Part shown: piece by piece, positions 26,071-34,264 of the stretch
Layout: every line of letters begins with the position of its first letter
How positions within the stretch are numbered: position 1 is the stretch's first letter
Assembly (NCBI GenBank): GCA_965278945.1
Contig: OZ257128.1
Coordinates: forward strand, 3,286,001 to 3,350,000
DNA from: UBA10649 sp965278945
GTDB lineage: Bacteria > Actinomycetota > Actinomycetes > S36-B12
Length of the DNA stretch: 64,000 nucleotides
Direction of reading: 5' to 3'
The notes under the pieces: generated by a model
The model's database searches: none
What the model saw: the letters and a program-made list of their open reading frames with translations, nothing else
Told to the model about the DNA's origin: nothing
Made by a program: the position numbers and the translations under genes

Positions 26071-27245
26071 TGGCTTGTGACTGGGACCTGCTCTCCGCGA
26101 TTCTGGTCCGAAGTCCCCTCGACCTCGACGAACTGCTCAACGAGATCACCGCAGCATGGGAGAGCGAGGGCGCGTTGCTCATGACGGTTGCGCCCGGCGG
26201 GTCCGTGCTGCAGGTTGCAGCGGCCTATCCTGTGGTCGCCCCTCATGGTGAGAGTGCCATGCGACTGCCAGTTGGCTTCGGCGTGATGGGTCGCGTCGCG
26301 GCTAACGGCCACGGTGTCCTCCTCGATTACGACTCTCCACGCGACCCAGTACACCGAAATGTGCTTGGGCTCGCTGAAGGTGAAGCGGTCGCGAGGCTGT
26401 GCCTTCCATTGACGGGACTCCCTGGAACGGTGACAGGGGTGTTGAGCCTGCATCGTTCGCCGGAGCGGCCGTTCGGTGTGGACGCTCTCTCGTCGGGCAT
26501 CGTGCTTGGCGCGATCCTCGGCCTGCGGATCGAGGCCGAGTTGCTCGGTGAGAAGGCCCGTGCGAGCACGACCCAGCGAGACGAGCTGATCGCTCAGGCG
26601 ATTTCTGCTCAAGAGGCGGAGCGCCGCCGGATCGCAGGCGACCTGCACGACGGTGTGACTCAGGCGCTCGTCTCCTTGGACTACCACTTGTCTGCCGCTT
26701 CGGCCGCCCTGGACGCCCGTGAGCCGCTGGATGCGGCCCACGAGATCAGTGCCGCGCGCACGCTTTCCGCCCTGGCGTATGACGAGACGCGCGCGGCAAT
26801 TTCCGGACTGCACAGCCTCATCCTTGACGACCTTGGCCTCGTGGCCGCGCTCGAGTCGCTGGCGCAGACGGTGAGCGCATCGTTCGGTGTCGTCGTGACA
26901 TTCCACGGCGATGCCGACAGGTCGTTCGACGAACTGCCGGACCATGCCGCGGCTGCGCTGTACAGGATCGCGCAGGAGGCGCTCCGCAATGCGGCGAAGC
27001 ATGCCGATGCCAGTCGTGCCGTCTTGTCGTTGCGGCGAGCTGGCGAGACGGTGGTGCTCGCCGTCACCGACGATGGTGTGGGCTTCGACGCACAGAAGGT
27101 TCGGTCGCGGTCGTTGTCCAGCGGTGATGCCGACCATTACGGATTGTCGTCTATCGCTGAGCGTTGCGCGTTGATTGGTGCGTCGCTGCGGATCGACTCG
27201 GTGGAAGGCCGTGGCACTGCGGTAATAGTCGAATTCGGACCGTAG
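26067..27245 (+). CDS. NarL-family sensor histidine kinase with GAF domain
   Basis: 392 residues, no membrane segment, hence cytosolic. A GAF-like sensor spans about residues 15-170. The dimerisation box EAERRRIAGDLHDGVTQAL carries the phosphorylated histidine (HisKA_3, about residue 196). The ATP-binding domain has EALRNAAKHADASRAVL and DDGVGFD. It phosphorylates the overlapping response regulator. The start ATG overlaps that stop. Signal unknown; a cytosolic GAF domain suggests redox, gas or a small ligand. Confidence 0.93.
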   Translation: MMACDWDLLSAILVRSPLDLDELLNEITAAWESEGALLMTVAPGGSVLQVAAAYPVVAPHGESAMRLPVGFGVMGRVAANGHGVLLDYDSPRDPVHRNVLGLAEGEAVARLCLPLTGLPGTVTGVLSLHRSPERPFGVDALSSGIVLGAILGLRIEAELLGEKARASTTQRDELIAQAISAQEAERRRIAGDLHDGVTQALVSLDYHLSAASAALDAREPLDAAHEISAARTLSALAYDETRAAISGLHSLILDDLGLVAALESLAQTVSASFGVVVTFHGDADRSFDELPDHAAAALYRIAQEALRNAAKHADASRAVLSLRRAGETVVLAVTDDGVGFDAQKVRSRSLSSGDADHYGLSSIAERCALIGASLRIDSVEGRGTAVIVEFGP

Positions 27246-27260
27246 CGAGGCGCGCCGAGA

Positions 27261-28265
27261 TCACACGGCGACCGGACGCCGTGTTGCTGCCGCGGCTCGG
27301 CGGCAGTTCATCAATAGTCGCGTCTGTGCGTATGCGACGAAGCCTGGATTACCGGCCCACGCGCGGAGGGCGTCGCTTACGAGCGCCCGCCCGAACGAGT
27401 AGGTCAGCCGCCATGGCGCGTCGCCGGCTCGCTTATTGATCTCGGCTAGGTATTCGCAGGCGAACAGGTTGCTGTGGCCGCCTGAAAGGAACGCGATGCC
27501 GGGCACGTCTGCCGGAACGGTGGCACGAAGGACGTCGAGGGTCGCCTCGGCGACGACCTCAGCTCCCGCAGGAGCATCTGTGCTGCCCGTGCCAGGCGTT
27601 ACCATGTTTGGTTTCAGCACGATGCCACGTAGGTCCACGCCGCGTTCAATCAGCCGGTCGAACACGCTCGTCAATGCGAGGGCTGTCGCGTCGGCACTCC
27701 GGGCCACGTCATGGCCGCCCGAACACAGCACCTCAGGCTCAACGATCGGCACGATCCCGTGCTGCTGGCACAGTGCGGCGTATTCGGAAAGGGCTTCGGA
27801 GTTTGCATCAATCGCTGCGGGGTTGGGATCAGCGACGTCGATCACAGCGCGCCATTTCGCGAATCCGGCACCGAGCGCTGCGTAGTCGGCGAGCCGTTCG
27901 CCGAGTTTGTCGAGTCCATGCGTCACTGTGGCAGTGATGGCGCCCGGGAAGGGCGATGTGCCGGTATCGACCTTGATTCCTGGCACCACACCGACGCGGC
28001 GGGCTGCGTTCGGGAACGTCTCCCCGTCCGACAGTTCCTGACGGAAGGTCTCATCGCAAAGGATGATGCCGCTCACCGTTTCGTCAAGGTCGGGTGCCGT
28101 GAGCAAGAGTTCGCGGTAGTCGCGACGGTTCGACTCAGTCGGCGCGATGCCTTCCTCGGACAGGCGGGATGACATCGTGGCGATGCTCTCGTCGGCGGCG
28201 AGGATGCCGCGTTCGCTGGAGACGAGAGTTGCCGCCACCTGATGCAGATCTACGCGACTCGGCAT
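27261..28265 (-). CDS. Class I fructose-bisphosphate aldolase
   Basis: 334 residues of the animal/plant-type class I aldolase: ILAADES near the N-terminus, IVEPEVLCSGGHD (about residues 161-173), the Schiff-base lysine in RGIVLKPNMVTPG and LTYSFGRALVSDAL. No metal site. It would form fructose and sedoheptulose bisphosphates in the Calvin cycle. GGAGG 7 bases before the ATG. Transcribed with cbbR just upstream and convergent with the kinase gene after 15 bases. Confidence 0.95.
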   Translation of the reverse strand: MPSRVDLHQVAATLVSSERGILAADESIATMSSRLSEEGIAPTESNRRDYRELLLTAPDLDETVSGIILCDETFRQELSDGETFPNAARRVGVVPGIKVDTGTSPFPGAITATVTHGLDKLGERLADYAALGAGFAKWRAVIDVADPNPAAIDANSEALSEYAALCQQHGIVPIVEPEVLCSGGHDVARSADATALALTSVFDRLIERGVDLRGIVLKPNMVTPGTGSTDAPAGAEVVAEATLDVLRATVPADVPGIAFLSGGHSNLFACEYLAEINKRAGDAPWRLTYSFGRALVSDALRAWAGNPGFVAYAQTRLLMNCRRAAAATRRPVAV

Positions 28266-28329
28266 GGGCTACCTCCGGAACGACGAACGGGTGGGGATCG
28301 ACCTTGCCCGTGATCGGACGTGGGCGGCT

Positions 28330-29244
28330 TCACCCGGTCGGGCGGTTCGCGGGGTGAAATGCATCGTCACCCATCACGGTGCGATCGGTCAGGTGATCGA
28401 TGAATAGACCTGCAGGAGGTGGCGCCGTGCGGGCGGTCGCGACTACCCATGGCCGTTTCATCGGAGTCCGTGGCACGTCGAGTTGGACGAGGACTCCTCG
28501 GGCGAAGTCATCGGCAACCGCGTCCGCGTGGACCAGAGTGATCCCCAGGCCGGCTCGAGCCGAAGCAACCACGGCACCGTGGGTGCCAAGAGTGAGTCGT
28601 GGCGGGTCGAGCTCAAGTCGGTTGAGAAGACCCAGGGTCGTATCGCGAAGTCCTGAGCCGCGGCCTCGAAGCAACCACGTAGTTCGGGCGAGGTCGGTGC
28701 TTGTTCCTGGGGCGCCGACGACGACAAGAGTGTTGGCGCGAGTTGCCCGGAGTACGAGCCCGGATCCGTGGGGAGGACGGCCGCCGAGAGCGACGTCAAC
28801 CTCGTGATGTCGCAAGTGGTCGACGAGCTGGTCTCGCGGGGCAACGGTCAAGCTGAGGACAACGTGCGGGTAACGATGACGGAACGAACCCAACGCTGGC
28901 GGTAGCACGACCTCGCTCGCCGTCGCTACTGCGCCGATCCGCAGCCGTCCCTCTTCGGCTGACTGGACCGCTGCATGAGCCTGCTCCGACAGGCCGATGA
29001 TCGTTCGGCAGTAATCGGCGTAGACCTCGCCCGCCGGGGTGATCCGCAGTCCACGCCCCTCCCGCGCGAATAGTTCGACGCCGAGCTGCCGCGCGAGCTG
29101 GCCGATGGCCGTCGACACCGCGGGCTCCGTGACGTGCAGCTCAGCTGCTGCGGCGCGCACGGAACCGGTTCCGACGACGACAAGAAAGGTGCGCATCCGA
29201 CTCGGACTGACATCAGGAACTGGGTCCACGGAATCAGCATACAT
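28330..29244 (-). CDS. cbbR: LysR-family regulator CbbR
   Basis: A 304-residue LysR regulator with an N-terminal winged helix-turn-helix (MRTFLVVVGTGSVRAAAAELHVTEP; AVSTAIGQLARQLG) and effector-binding lobes. It is divergent from cbbL across 119 bases, the classical cbbR arrangement, and is expected to activate the RuBisCO operon in response to Calvin-cycle metabolites. The first ATG (29244) lies inside the palindromic box at 29243-29259, so translation may really start downstream (GTG 29229 or the ATG 29196 before RTFLVVV). Confidence 0.88.
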   Translation of the reverse strand: MYADSVDPVPDVSPSRMRTFLVVVGTGSVRAAAAELHVTEPAVSTAIGQLARQLGVELFAREGRGLRITPAGEVYADYCRTIIGLSEQAHAAVQSAEEGRLRIGAVATASEVVLPPALGSFRHRYPHVVLSLTVAPRDQLVDHLRHHEVDVALGGRPPHGSGLVLRATRANTLVVVGAPGTSTDLARTTWLLRGRGSGLRDTTLGLLNRLELDPPRLTLGTHGAVVASARAGLGITLVHADAVADDFARGVLVQLDVPRTPMKRPWVVATARTAPPPAGLFIDHLTDRTVMGDDAFHPANRPTG

Positions 29245-29259
29245 AAGTTAGAACTGAAC
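29243..29259. promoter_or_regulatory. Candidate CbbR/regulatory box upstream of cbbL
   Basis: ATAAGTTAGAACTGAAC matches ATAAGTTATAACTGAAC at 39250-39266 in 16 of 17 positions. The core AGTTNNAACT is dyad-symmetric. It lies in the cbbR-cbbL gap and at the cbbR start. The second copy lies between a winged-helix regulator gene and the GH30 gene. Confidence 0.5.
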
Positions 29260-29363
29260 TATCACTCTGAAAGACTCAATTGTGCTAAAGGTGTTGTGGT
29301 GTCAGTGTGGTGTCCGAAGATCCGTAACCACTTGCTGAACACCCGCAATCCACGGAGGCCGAA

Positions 29364-30806
29364 ATGACCGCAGAAGTAACGAAGGATCGTTGGGATCCCG
29401 GAGTCCAGAGCTACGCGGGCATGGGCTACTACGCGCCCGACTATGAACCTAAGGACACGGATGTGCTCGCGGTCTTCCGCATCGCCCCGCAGGACGGAGT
29501 AGATCCGATTGAGGCGGCCGCTGCGGTCGCCGGAGAGTCCAGCACGGCGACGTGGACCGTTGTTTGGACCGACCGCCTCACGGCGAACACTCATTACCAG
29601 GCCAAGTGCTACCGGGTCGACGAAGTATGGGGCCGTCCAGGCGAGTACTTCGCGTACATCGCGTACGACATCGACCTCTTCGAGGAGGCTTCGGTGGCGA
29701 ACCTGACGTCCTCCATCATCGGAAACGTCTTCGGATTCAAGCCATTGAAAGCGCTTCGACTTGAGGACATGCGTATCCCAGTGGCCTATATCAAGACATT
29801 CCAGGGGCCTCCGCACGGCATCGTGATGGAGCGGGAGTACCTCAACAAGTTCGGCCGCCCACTCCTCGGCGCGACCATCAAGCCCAAGCTGGGCCTGAGT
29901 GCACGCAACTACGGACGGGTGATCTACGAAGCCAACCGAGGCGGGCTCGATTTCACCAAGGATGACGAGAACATCAACAGCCAACCGTTCATGCGGTGGC
30001 GCGATCGCTTCCTGTTCGGCATGGAGGGAGTCAACAAGGCGACGGCCGAGACCGGCGAGGTCAAGGGTCATTACCTGAACGTCACCGCCGCCACGATGGA
30101 GGAGATGTACGAGCGGGCGGAGTTCGCCAAGGATCTGGGTAGCGTCGTCGTGATGATCGACCTGACGATCGGCTACACGGCGATGCAGTCGATGTCGCAC
30201 TGGGCACGCAAGAATGGCGTGCTTCTGCACTTGCACCGTGCGGGTCATTCGACGTACACCCGACAGAAGACGCACGGTGTCAGCTTCCGGGTCCTCGCCA
30301 AGTGGTGCCGACTCATTGGCGTCGACCACGTGCATGCAGGTACAGTCGTCGGGAAATTGGAAGGCGATCCGGCGACTACCCGCGGGTACTACGACACGCT
30401 TCGGGATGACCGTATCCCGATTAACCCGGCAAACGGGATCTTCTTCGATCAGGACTGGGCGAGCATGCCGGGCGTGATGCCGGTCGCTTCCGGTGGTATC
30501 CATGCAGGTCAGATGCATCAGCTCCTTGATCTTTTCGGCGATGACGTGATCCTGCAGTTTGGTGGCGGGACGATCGGTCACCCGTTGGGAATCGCGGCCG
30601 GCGCTGAGGCGAACCGAGTAGCTCTTGAAGCGGTGGTCAAGGCTCGAAACGAGGGCCGTGACTTCCTTCGGGAGGGTCCGGACATCCTGCGGTCTGCCGC
30701 ATCCAACTGCCGGCCTCTAGAGGTTGCGTTAGCGACCTGGGGGGACGTCACGTTCGACTACACCTCAACCGACGCGCCCGACGCTGTCCCTACTGCCAGC
30801 GCCTGA
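29364..30806 (+). CDS. cbbL: RuBisCO large subunit, form I
   Basis: 480 residues of form I (red-like/IC-IE) RuBisCO. GATIKPKLGLS carries the catalytic lysine, GGLDFTKDDENINSQPF the carbamylated lysine with its Mg-binding Asp and Glu, HLHRAGHSTYTRQK the active-site His and GVSFRVLAKWCRLIGVD the loop before the flexible loop-6 lysine (GTVVGKLEGD). It carboxylates ribulose bisphosphate. Start ATG is 120 bases from cbbR. The small subunit, cbbX and Calvin genes follow in one operon. Assignment to form IE, known from H2-oxidising actinobacteria, is my impression and not proven. Confidence 0.97.
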   Translation: MTAEVTKDRWDPGVQSYAGMGYYAPDYEPKDTDVLAVFRIAPQDGVDPIEAAAAVAGESSTATWTVVWTDRLTANTHYQAKCYRVDEVWGRPGEYFAYIAYDIDLFEEASVANLTSSIIGNVFGFKPLKALRLEDMRIPVAYIKTFQGPPHGIVMEREYLNKFGRPLLGATIKPKLGLSARNYGRVIYEANRGGLDFTKDDENINSQPFMRWRDRFLFGMEGVNKATAETGEVKGHYLNVTAATMEEMYERAEFAKDLGSVVVMIDLTIGYTAMQSMSHWARKNGVLLHLHRAGHSTYTRQKTHGVSFRVLAKWCRLIGVDHVHAGTVVGKLEGDPATTRGYYDTLRDDRIPINPANGIFFDQDWASMPGVMPVASGGIHAGQMHQLLDLFGDDVILQFGGGTIGHPLGIAAGAEANRVALEAVVKARNEGRDFLREGPDILRSAASNCRPLEVALATWGDVTFDYTSTDAPDAVPTASA

Positions 30807-30825
30807 TCGAAGGAAGGAAGCTCAC

Positions 30826-31245
30826 ATGTACCTGCGCCACGGAGCCTTCTCGTACTTGCCCGACCTCAGCGACGACGAGATCGCCGCACAGGTCAGTTAT
30901 GCGCTGCTGCATGGCTGGCCGATCTCGATCGAGCACACGACCGACCCGCATCCACGAAACATCTACTGGGAGATGTGGGGTCTGCCGTTGTTCGACTACG
31001 CCGAGGCGGACGGCGTCCTCGCGGAGATCAACGCGTGCCGCGCGACGTTCCCGCGCCACTATGTGCGTGTACTGGCATACGACGCGTCGCTCGGCCGACA
31101 GACGACCTCCATGCAGTTCCTCGTACAGCGGCCTGAGGTCGAGCCAGACGTCGTCCTTACTCGGACAGAAGGCGCAGACCGTCGACAGGGCTATGGCATC
31201 GCAGTTCGGCGCCCGGCCGCGCTCGGAGCTCCCGGTGGCGGCTGA
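30826..31245 (+). CDS. cbbS: RuBisCO small subunit
   Basis: 139 residues: GAFSYLPDLSDDEIAAQVSYALLHGWPISIEH, split over the N-terminal 35 residues, YWEMWGLPLFDY and the C-terminal FLVQRPEVEPDVVLTRTEG, typical of red-type small subunits with their long beta-hairpin tail. It caps the octameric large subunit. GGAAGGAAG precedes the ATG. The cbbX reading frame starts inside its last codons. Confidence 0.95.
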   Translation: MYLRHGAFSYLPDLSDDEIAAQVSYALLHGWPISIEHTTDPHPRNIYWEMWGLPLFDYAEADGVLAEINACRATFPRHYVRVLAYDASLGRQTTSMQFLVQRPEVEPDVVLTRTEGADRRQGYGIAVRRPAALGAPGGG

Positions 31246-32251
31246 CGCGCCGGTCAGGTTCGGGTTCGAGCGGCCCGTGCCCGACGCGGGGATTCGTGGC
31301 GTCCATGAAGACGATTCGGCAACAGACGGCGCGACGACCACGCTCGCCGATGGCGACGAGCTGGACCTGCGGGGCGGTGACGTTCGCGTAGAGGTCGAGG
31401 CGACATTGACGGCGCTCGACAGCGAGCTCGTCGGCCTCGGACCGGTCAAGACCCGCGTGCGAGAGATCGGCGCCTTGTTGCTCGTCGACCATGCTCGTCA
31501 ACAGTTCGGACTCGCTTCCTCGCGGCCGACCCTCCATATGAGTTTCACCGGAGGGCCTGGCACCGGAAAGACCACGGTGGCTCAGCGGATGGCACAAATG
31601 CTTCACGCCCTGGGATACATCAGGTCGCCGAGGGTGCACACGGTGACGCGCGACGACCTCGTTGGCCAGTTCATCGGACACACCGCGCCGAAGACGAAGG
31701 AGGCGATCGCGAGAGCCGCAGGCGGCATCTTGTTCATCGACGAGGCGTACTACCTGTTTCGCCCGGAGAACGAGCGCGACTACGGCCAGGAGGTCATCGA
31801 GATCTTGTTGACCGAGATGGAGAGCGAGCGGGCAAGTCTCGTGGTGATCTTCGCCGGCTACGAGGACCGCATGGAGACGTTCTTCTCAGCGAACCCGGGC
31901 CTTTCTTCGCGGGTACCTCACCACATCGCGTTCGACGACTACACCCACGAGGAGCTCGTAAGAATCGCGGACCTCATGGTCGCGAGGGAGAACTTCCGAT
32001 TCGACGATGAAGGACGAGCCGCGTTCTCCCGCTATCTCGAGTTACGTATGCGCCAACCCCGATTCTCCAACGCTCGCAGCGTTCGCAACGCGATCGAACG
32101 CTGCCGCCTACGTCAGGCCAAGCGTCTTGTGGAGCTGGAGCGCTCGCTCACGCGAGATGACCTGATCACTCTCACAGCTGAGGACGTGCACGGGAGTTCA
32201 CTTTTTCATGCCGACGCAGGACGACACATCCGTGAGCTAGAGGAGAACTGA
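31235..32251 (+). CDS. cbbX: RuBisCO activase CbbX
   Basis: A 338-residue AAA+ ATPase with Walker A GGPGTGKTT, Walker B ILFIDEAYYLF and VIFAGYEDRMETF, ending in the arginine-finger region. It removes inhibitory sugar phosphates from red-type RuBisCO. The start is uncertain: GTG 31235, with GGAG 6 bases upstream and overlapping the cbbS stop, is chosen; ATG 31193 would add 14 residues and overlap cbbS by 53 bases. The N-terminal 60 residues are longer than in proteobacterial CbbX. Confidence 0.92.
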   Translation: MAADAPVRFGFERPVPDAGIRGVHEDDSATDGATTTLADGDELDLRGGDVRVEVEATLTALDSELVGLGPVKTRVREIGALLLVDHARQQFGLASSRPTLHMSFTGGPGTGKTTVAQRMAQMLHALGYIRSPRVHTVTRDDLVGQFIGHTAPKTKEAIARAAGGILFIDEAYYLFRPENERDYGQEVIEILLTEMESERASLVVIFAGYEDRMETFFSANPGLSSRVPHHIAFDDYTHEELVRIADLMVARENFRFDDEGRAAFSRYLELRMRQPRFSNARSVRNAIERCRLRQAKRLVELERSLTRDDLITLTAEDVHGSSLFHADAGRHIRELEEN

Positions 32252-32252
32252 C

Positions 32253-33353
32253 ATGCCTCCAGGACTGCGCACGCTGACCCGATGGACGATCGAGGCAGAA
32301 CACAAGCATCCCGGTTCGACGGGCGACTTCTCAAGCTTGCTCAACGTGATCGCCACGGCGGTCAAGGTGATCGGCAACCAGGTCAACAAGGGCGCGCTCG
32401 CGGGCGCCCTCGGTTCGGCCGGAGTTGAGAACGTCCAGGGCGAGGTGCAAGCGAAGCTTGACGTCATCAGCAACGACGTAATGATCAACGAGATTCAGTG
32501 GGCGGGTCACGTTTCGGCGATGGCCTCGGAGGAGATGGAGGACATCTATCGGGTGCCCCCTCAATTCCGGCAGGGGAAGTATCTGCTCGTGTTCGACCCT
32601 CTCGACGGCTCGAGCAACATTGATGTGAACATCTCGGTGGGCACGATCTTTTCGGTTCTCAAGGCACCGGACACGGGACGGCCATCGACGGTCGAGGACT
32701 TTCTCCAGCCGGGAACAGAGCAAGTCTGTGCAGGTATCGCGATCTATGGACCGGCGACGATGTTGGTCCTGACGGTCGGCGACGGCGTAGATGGATTCAC
32801 CCTCGACCGCGAGATCGGCGCGTTCATTCTCACCCACCCTGCCATGTCCATTCCCGAACGCACGTCCGAGTTTGCGATCAACGCCTCAAACGAGCGCTTC
32901 TGGGAAGCCCCGGTTCGTCGTTATGTCGCGGAGTGCCTCGAGGGAGCTACCGGGCCGAGGGAGCGCGACTTCAACATGCGCTGGGTTGCTTCGGCGGTGG
33001 CCGACACTTATCGAATCCTCACCCGCGGTGGCGTCTTCTTGTACCCGGCGGATCTGCAGGATGTGACGCGTTTCGGCAAGTTGCGCCTGCTTTACGAGTG
33101 CAATCCGATCGCCTTCATCGTCGAGCAGGCCGGAGGCGCGGCCTCAACGGGTCGCTCGCGGGTGCTGGACATCGTACCGGAGCGTCTGCACCAGCGCGTG
33201 CCGCTGGCGTTCGGCTCTCGCGAAGAGGTAGAGCGAATCGAGGCATATCACGCGGAGTACGACCGCCATGTCGCCCGCGGCCTGGAGGCCGCCGAGGACA
33301 CCTTCGATTCGTCACTGTTCAACACACGTTCGCTGTTCCGCGCAACCCCCTGA
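32253..33353 (+). CDS. cbbF: Fructose-1,6-bisphosphatase, class I
   Basis: 366 residues: VISNDVMI, ASEEMEDI and FDPLDGSSNIDVNISVGTIF form the metal and phosphate sites; YPADLQDVTRFGKLRLLYECNPIAFIVEQAGG is the substrate-binding part. It hydrolyses fructose bisphosphate and probably sedoheptulose bisphosphate, as no separate sedoheptulose phosphatase is present. It starts one base after cbbX, with GGAG upstream. Confidence 0.95.
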   Translation: MPPGLRTLTRWTIEAEHKHPGSTGDFSSLLNVIATAVKVIGNQVNKGALAGALGSAGVENVQGEVQAKLDVISNDVMINEIQWAGHVSAMASEEMEDIYRVPPQFRQGKYLLVFDPLDGSSNIDVNISVGTIFSVLKAPDTGRPSTVEDFLQPGTEQVCAGIAIYGPATMLVLTVGDGVDGFTLDREIGAFILTHPAMSIPERTSEFAINASNERFWEAPVRRYVAECLEGATGPRERDFNMRWVASAVADTYRILTRGGVFLYPADLQDVTRFGKLRLLYECNPIAFIVEQAGGAASTGRSRVLDIVPERLHQRVPLAFGSREEVERIEAYHAEYDRHVARGLEAAEDTFDSSLFNTRSLFRATP

Positions 33354-33366
33354 AGGGAGACCCACC

Positions 33367-34257
33367 ATGACCGCAAGACATCCCGTAATCGCTATCACTG
33401 GGTCATCTGGGGCGGGCACAAGCTCGGTGACCCGTACTTTCCAGCACATCTTCCGTCGCGAAGGCATCGTCTCAGGCATCGTCGAGGGGGACTCGTTTCA
33501 CCGCTACGACCGGATCGGCATGCGTGAGGCGATAGCAGAAGCGGAGGCGGGTGGTCACCATCACCTGTCGCATTTCGGGCCGGAGGCCAACCTACTCGCC
33601 GAACTCGAGGCCTTGTTCCGCGAGTACGGCGAGACCGGCGCAGGCAGCGTTCGGAAGTATCTTCATGACGAGGAGGAAGCCGCGCCTTACGGACAGGAAC
33701 CGGGAACGTTCACCGATTGGGAGCCGATCGCCGACGGCACCGACCTGCTCTTCTACGAAGGCTTGCACGGAGGAGCCGTCAATGACGAGGTCGACATCGC
33801 TCGCCATGTGGACCTCCTCGTCGGGGTGGTTCCGATCATCAATCTGGAGTGGATCCAAAAGGCGACTCGCGACAGGGAGGTAAGGGGCTACTCCGAGGAG
33901 GCGGTGATGGACACGATCCTTCGTCGGATGCCCGACTACATCCATCACATCTGCCCGCAGTTCTCTCACACCTACGTGAACTTCCAACGTGTACCCACGG
34001 TGGACACCTCGAACCCGTTCATTGCACGGTTCATTCCGTCCGCTGACGAAAGTTTCGTCGTCATCAGGTTCCGTGACCCCCGGGGCATCGACTTCCCGTA
34101 CTTGCTCTCGATGCTGCACGACTCGTTCATGTCTCGGCCGAACATCATCGTCGTCCCCGGCGGCAAGATGGAATTGGCCATGCAACTGATTTTCACGCCA
34201 TTGATTCTTCGATTGATGGAGCGGCGGCAGAAGGCCGCGCTGGCCGGAGGCAGGTGA
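33367..34257 (+). CDS. cbbP: Phosphoribulokinase, proteobacterial class
   Basis: 296 residues: GSSGAGTSS as the P-loop (Thr replacing Lys, the form seen in this class), VEGDSFHRYDR, FGPEANLL, LFYEGLHGGA and DYIHHICPQFSHTYVNFQRVP, split by residues typical of bacterial class I PRK. It makes ribulose bisphosphate in the cbb operon. The window has a second, unrelated-class PRK at 22804-23760. Start ATG follows GGGAGACCCACC. Confidence 0.94.
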   Translation: MTARHPVIAITGSSGAGTSSVTRTFQHIFRREGIVSGIVEGDSFHRYDRIGMREAIAEAEAGGHHHLSHFGPEANLLAELEALFREYGETGAGSVRKYLHDEEEAAPYGQEPGTFTDWEPIADGTDLLFYEGLHGGAVNDEVDIARHVDLLVGVVPIINLEWIQKATRDREVRGYSEEAVMDTILRRMPDYIHHICPQFSHTYVNFQRVPTVDTSNPFIARFIPSADESFVVIRFRDPRGIDFPYLLSMLHDSFMSRPNIIVVPGGKMELAMQLIFTPLILRLMERRQKAALAGGR

Positions 34258-34264
34258 TGGGTCG

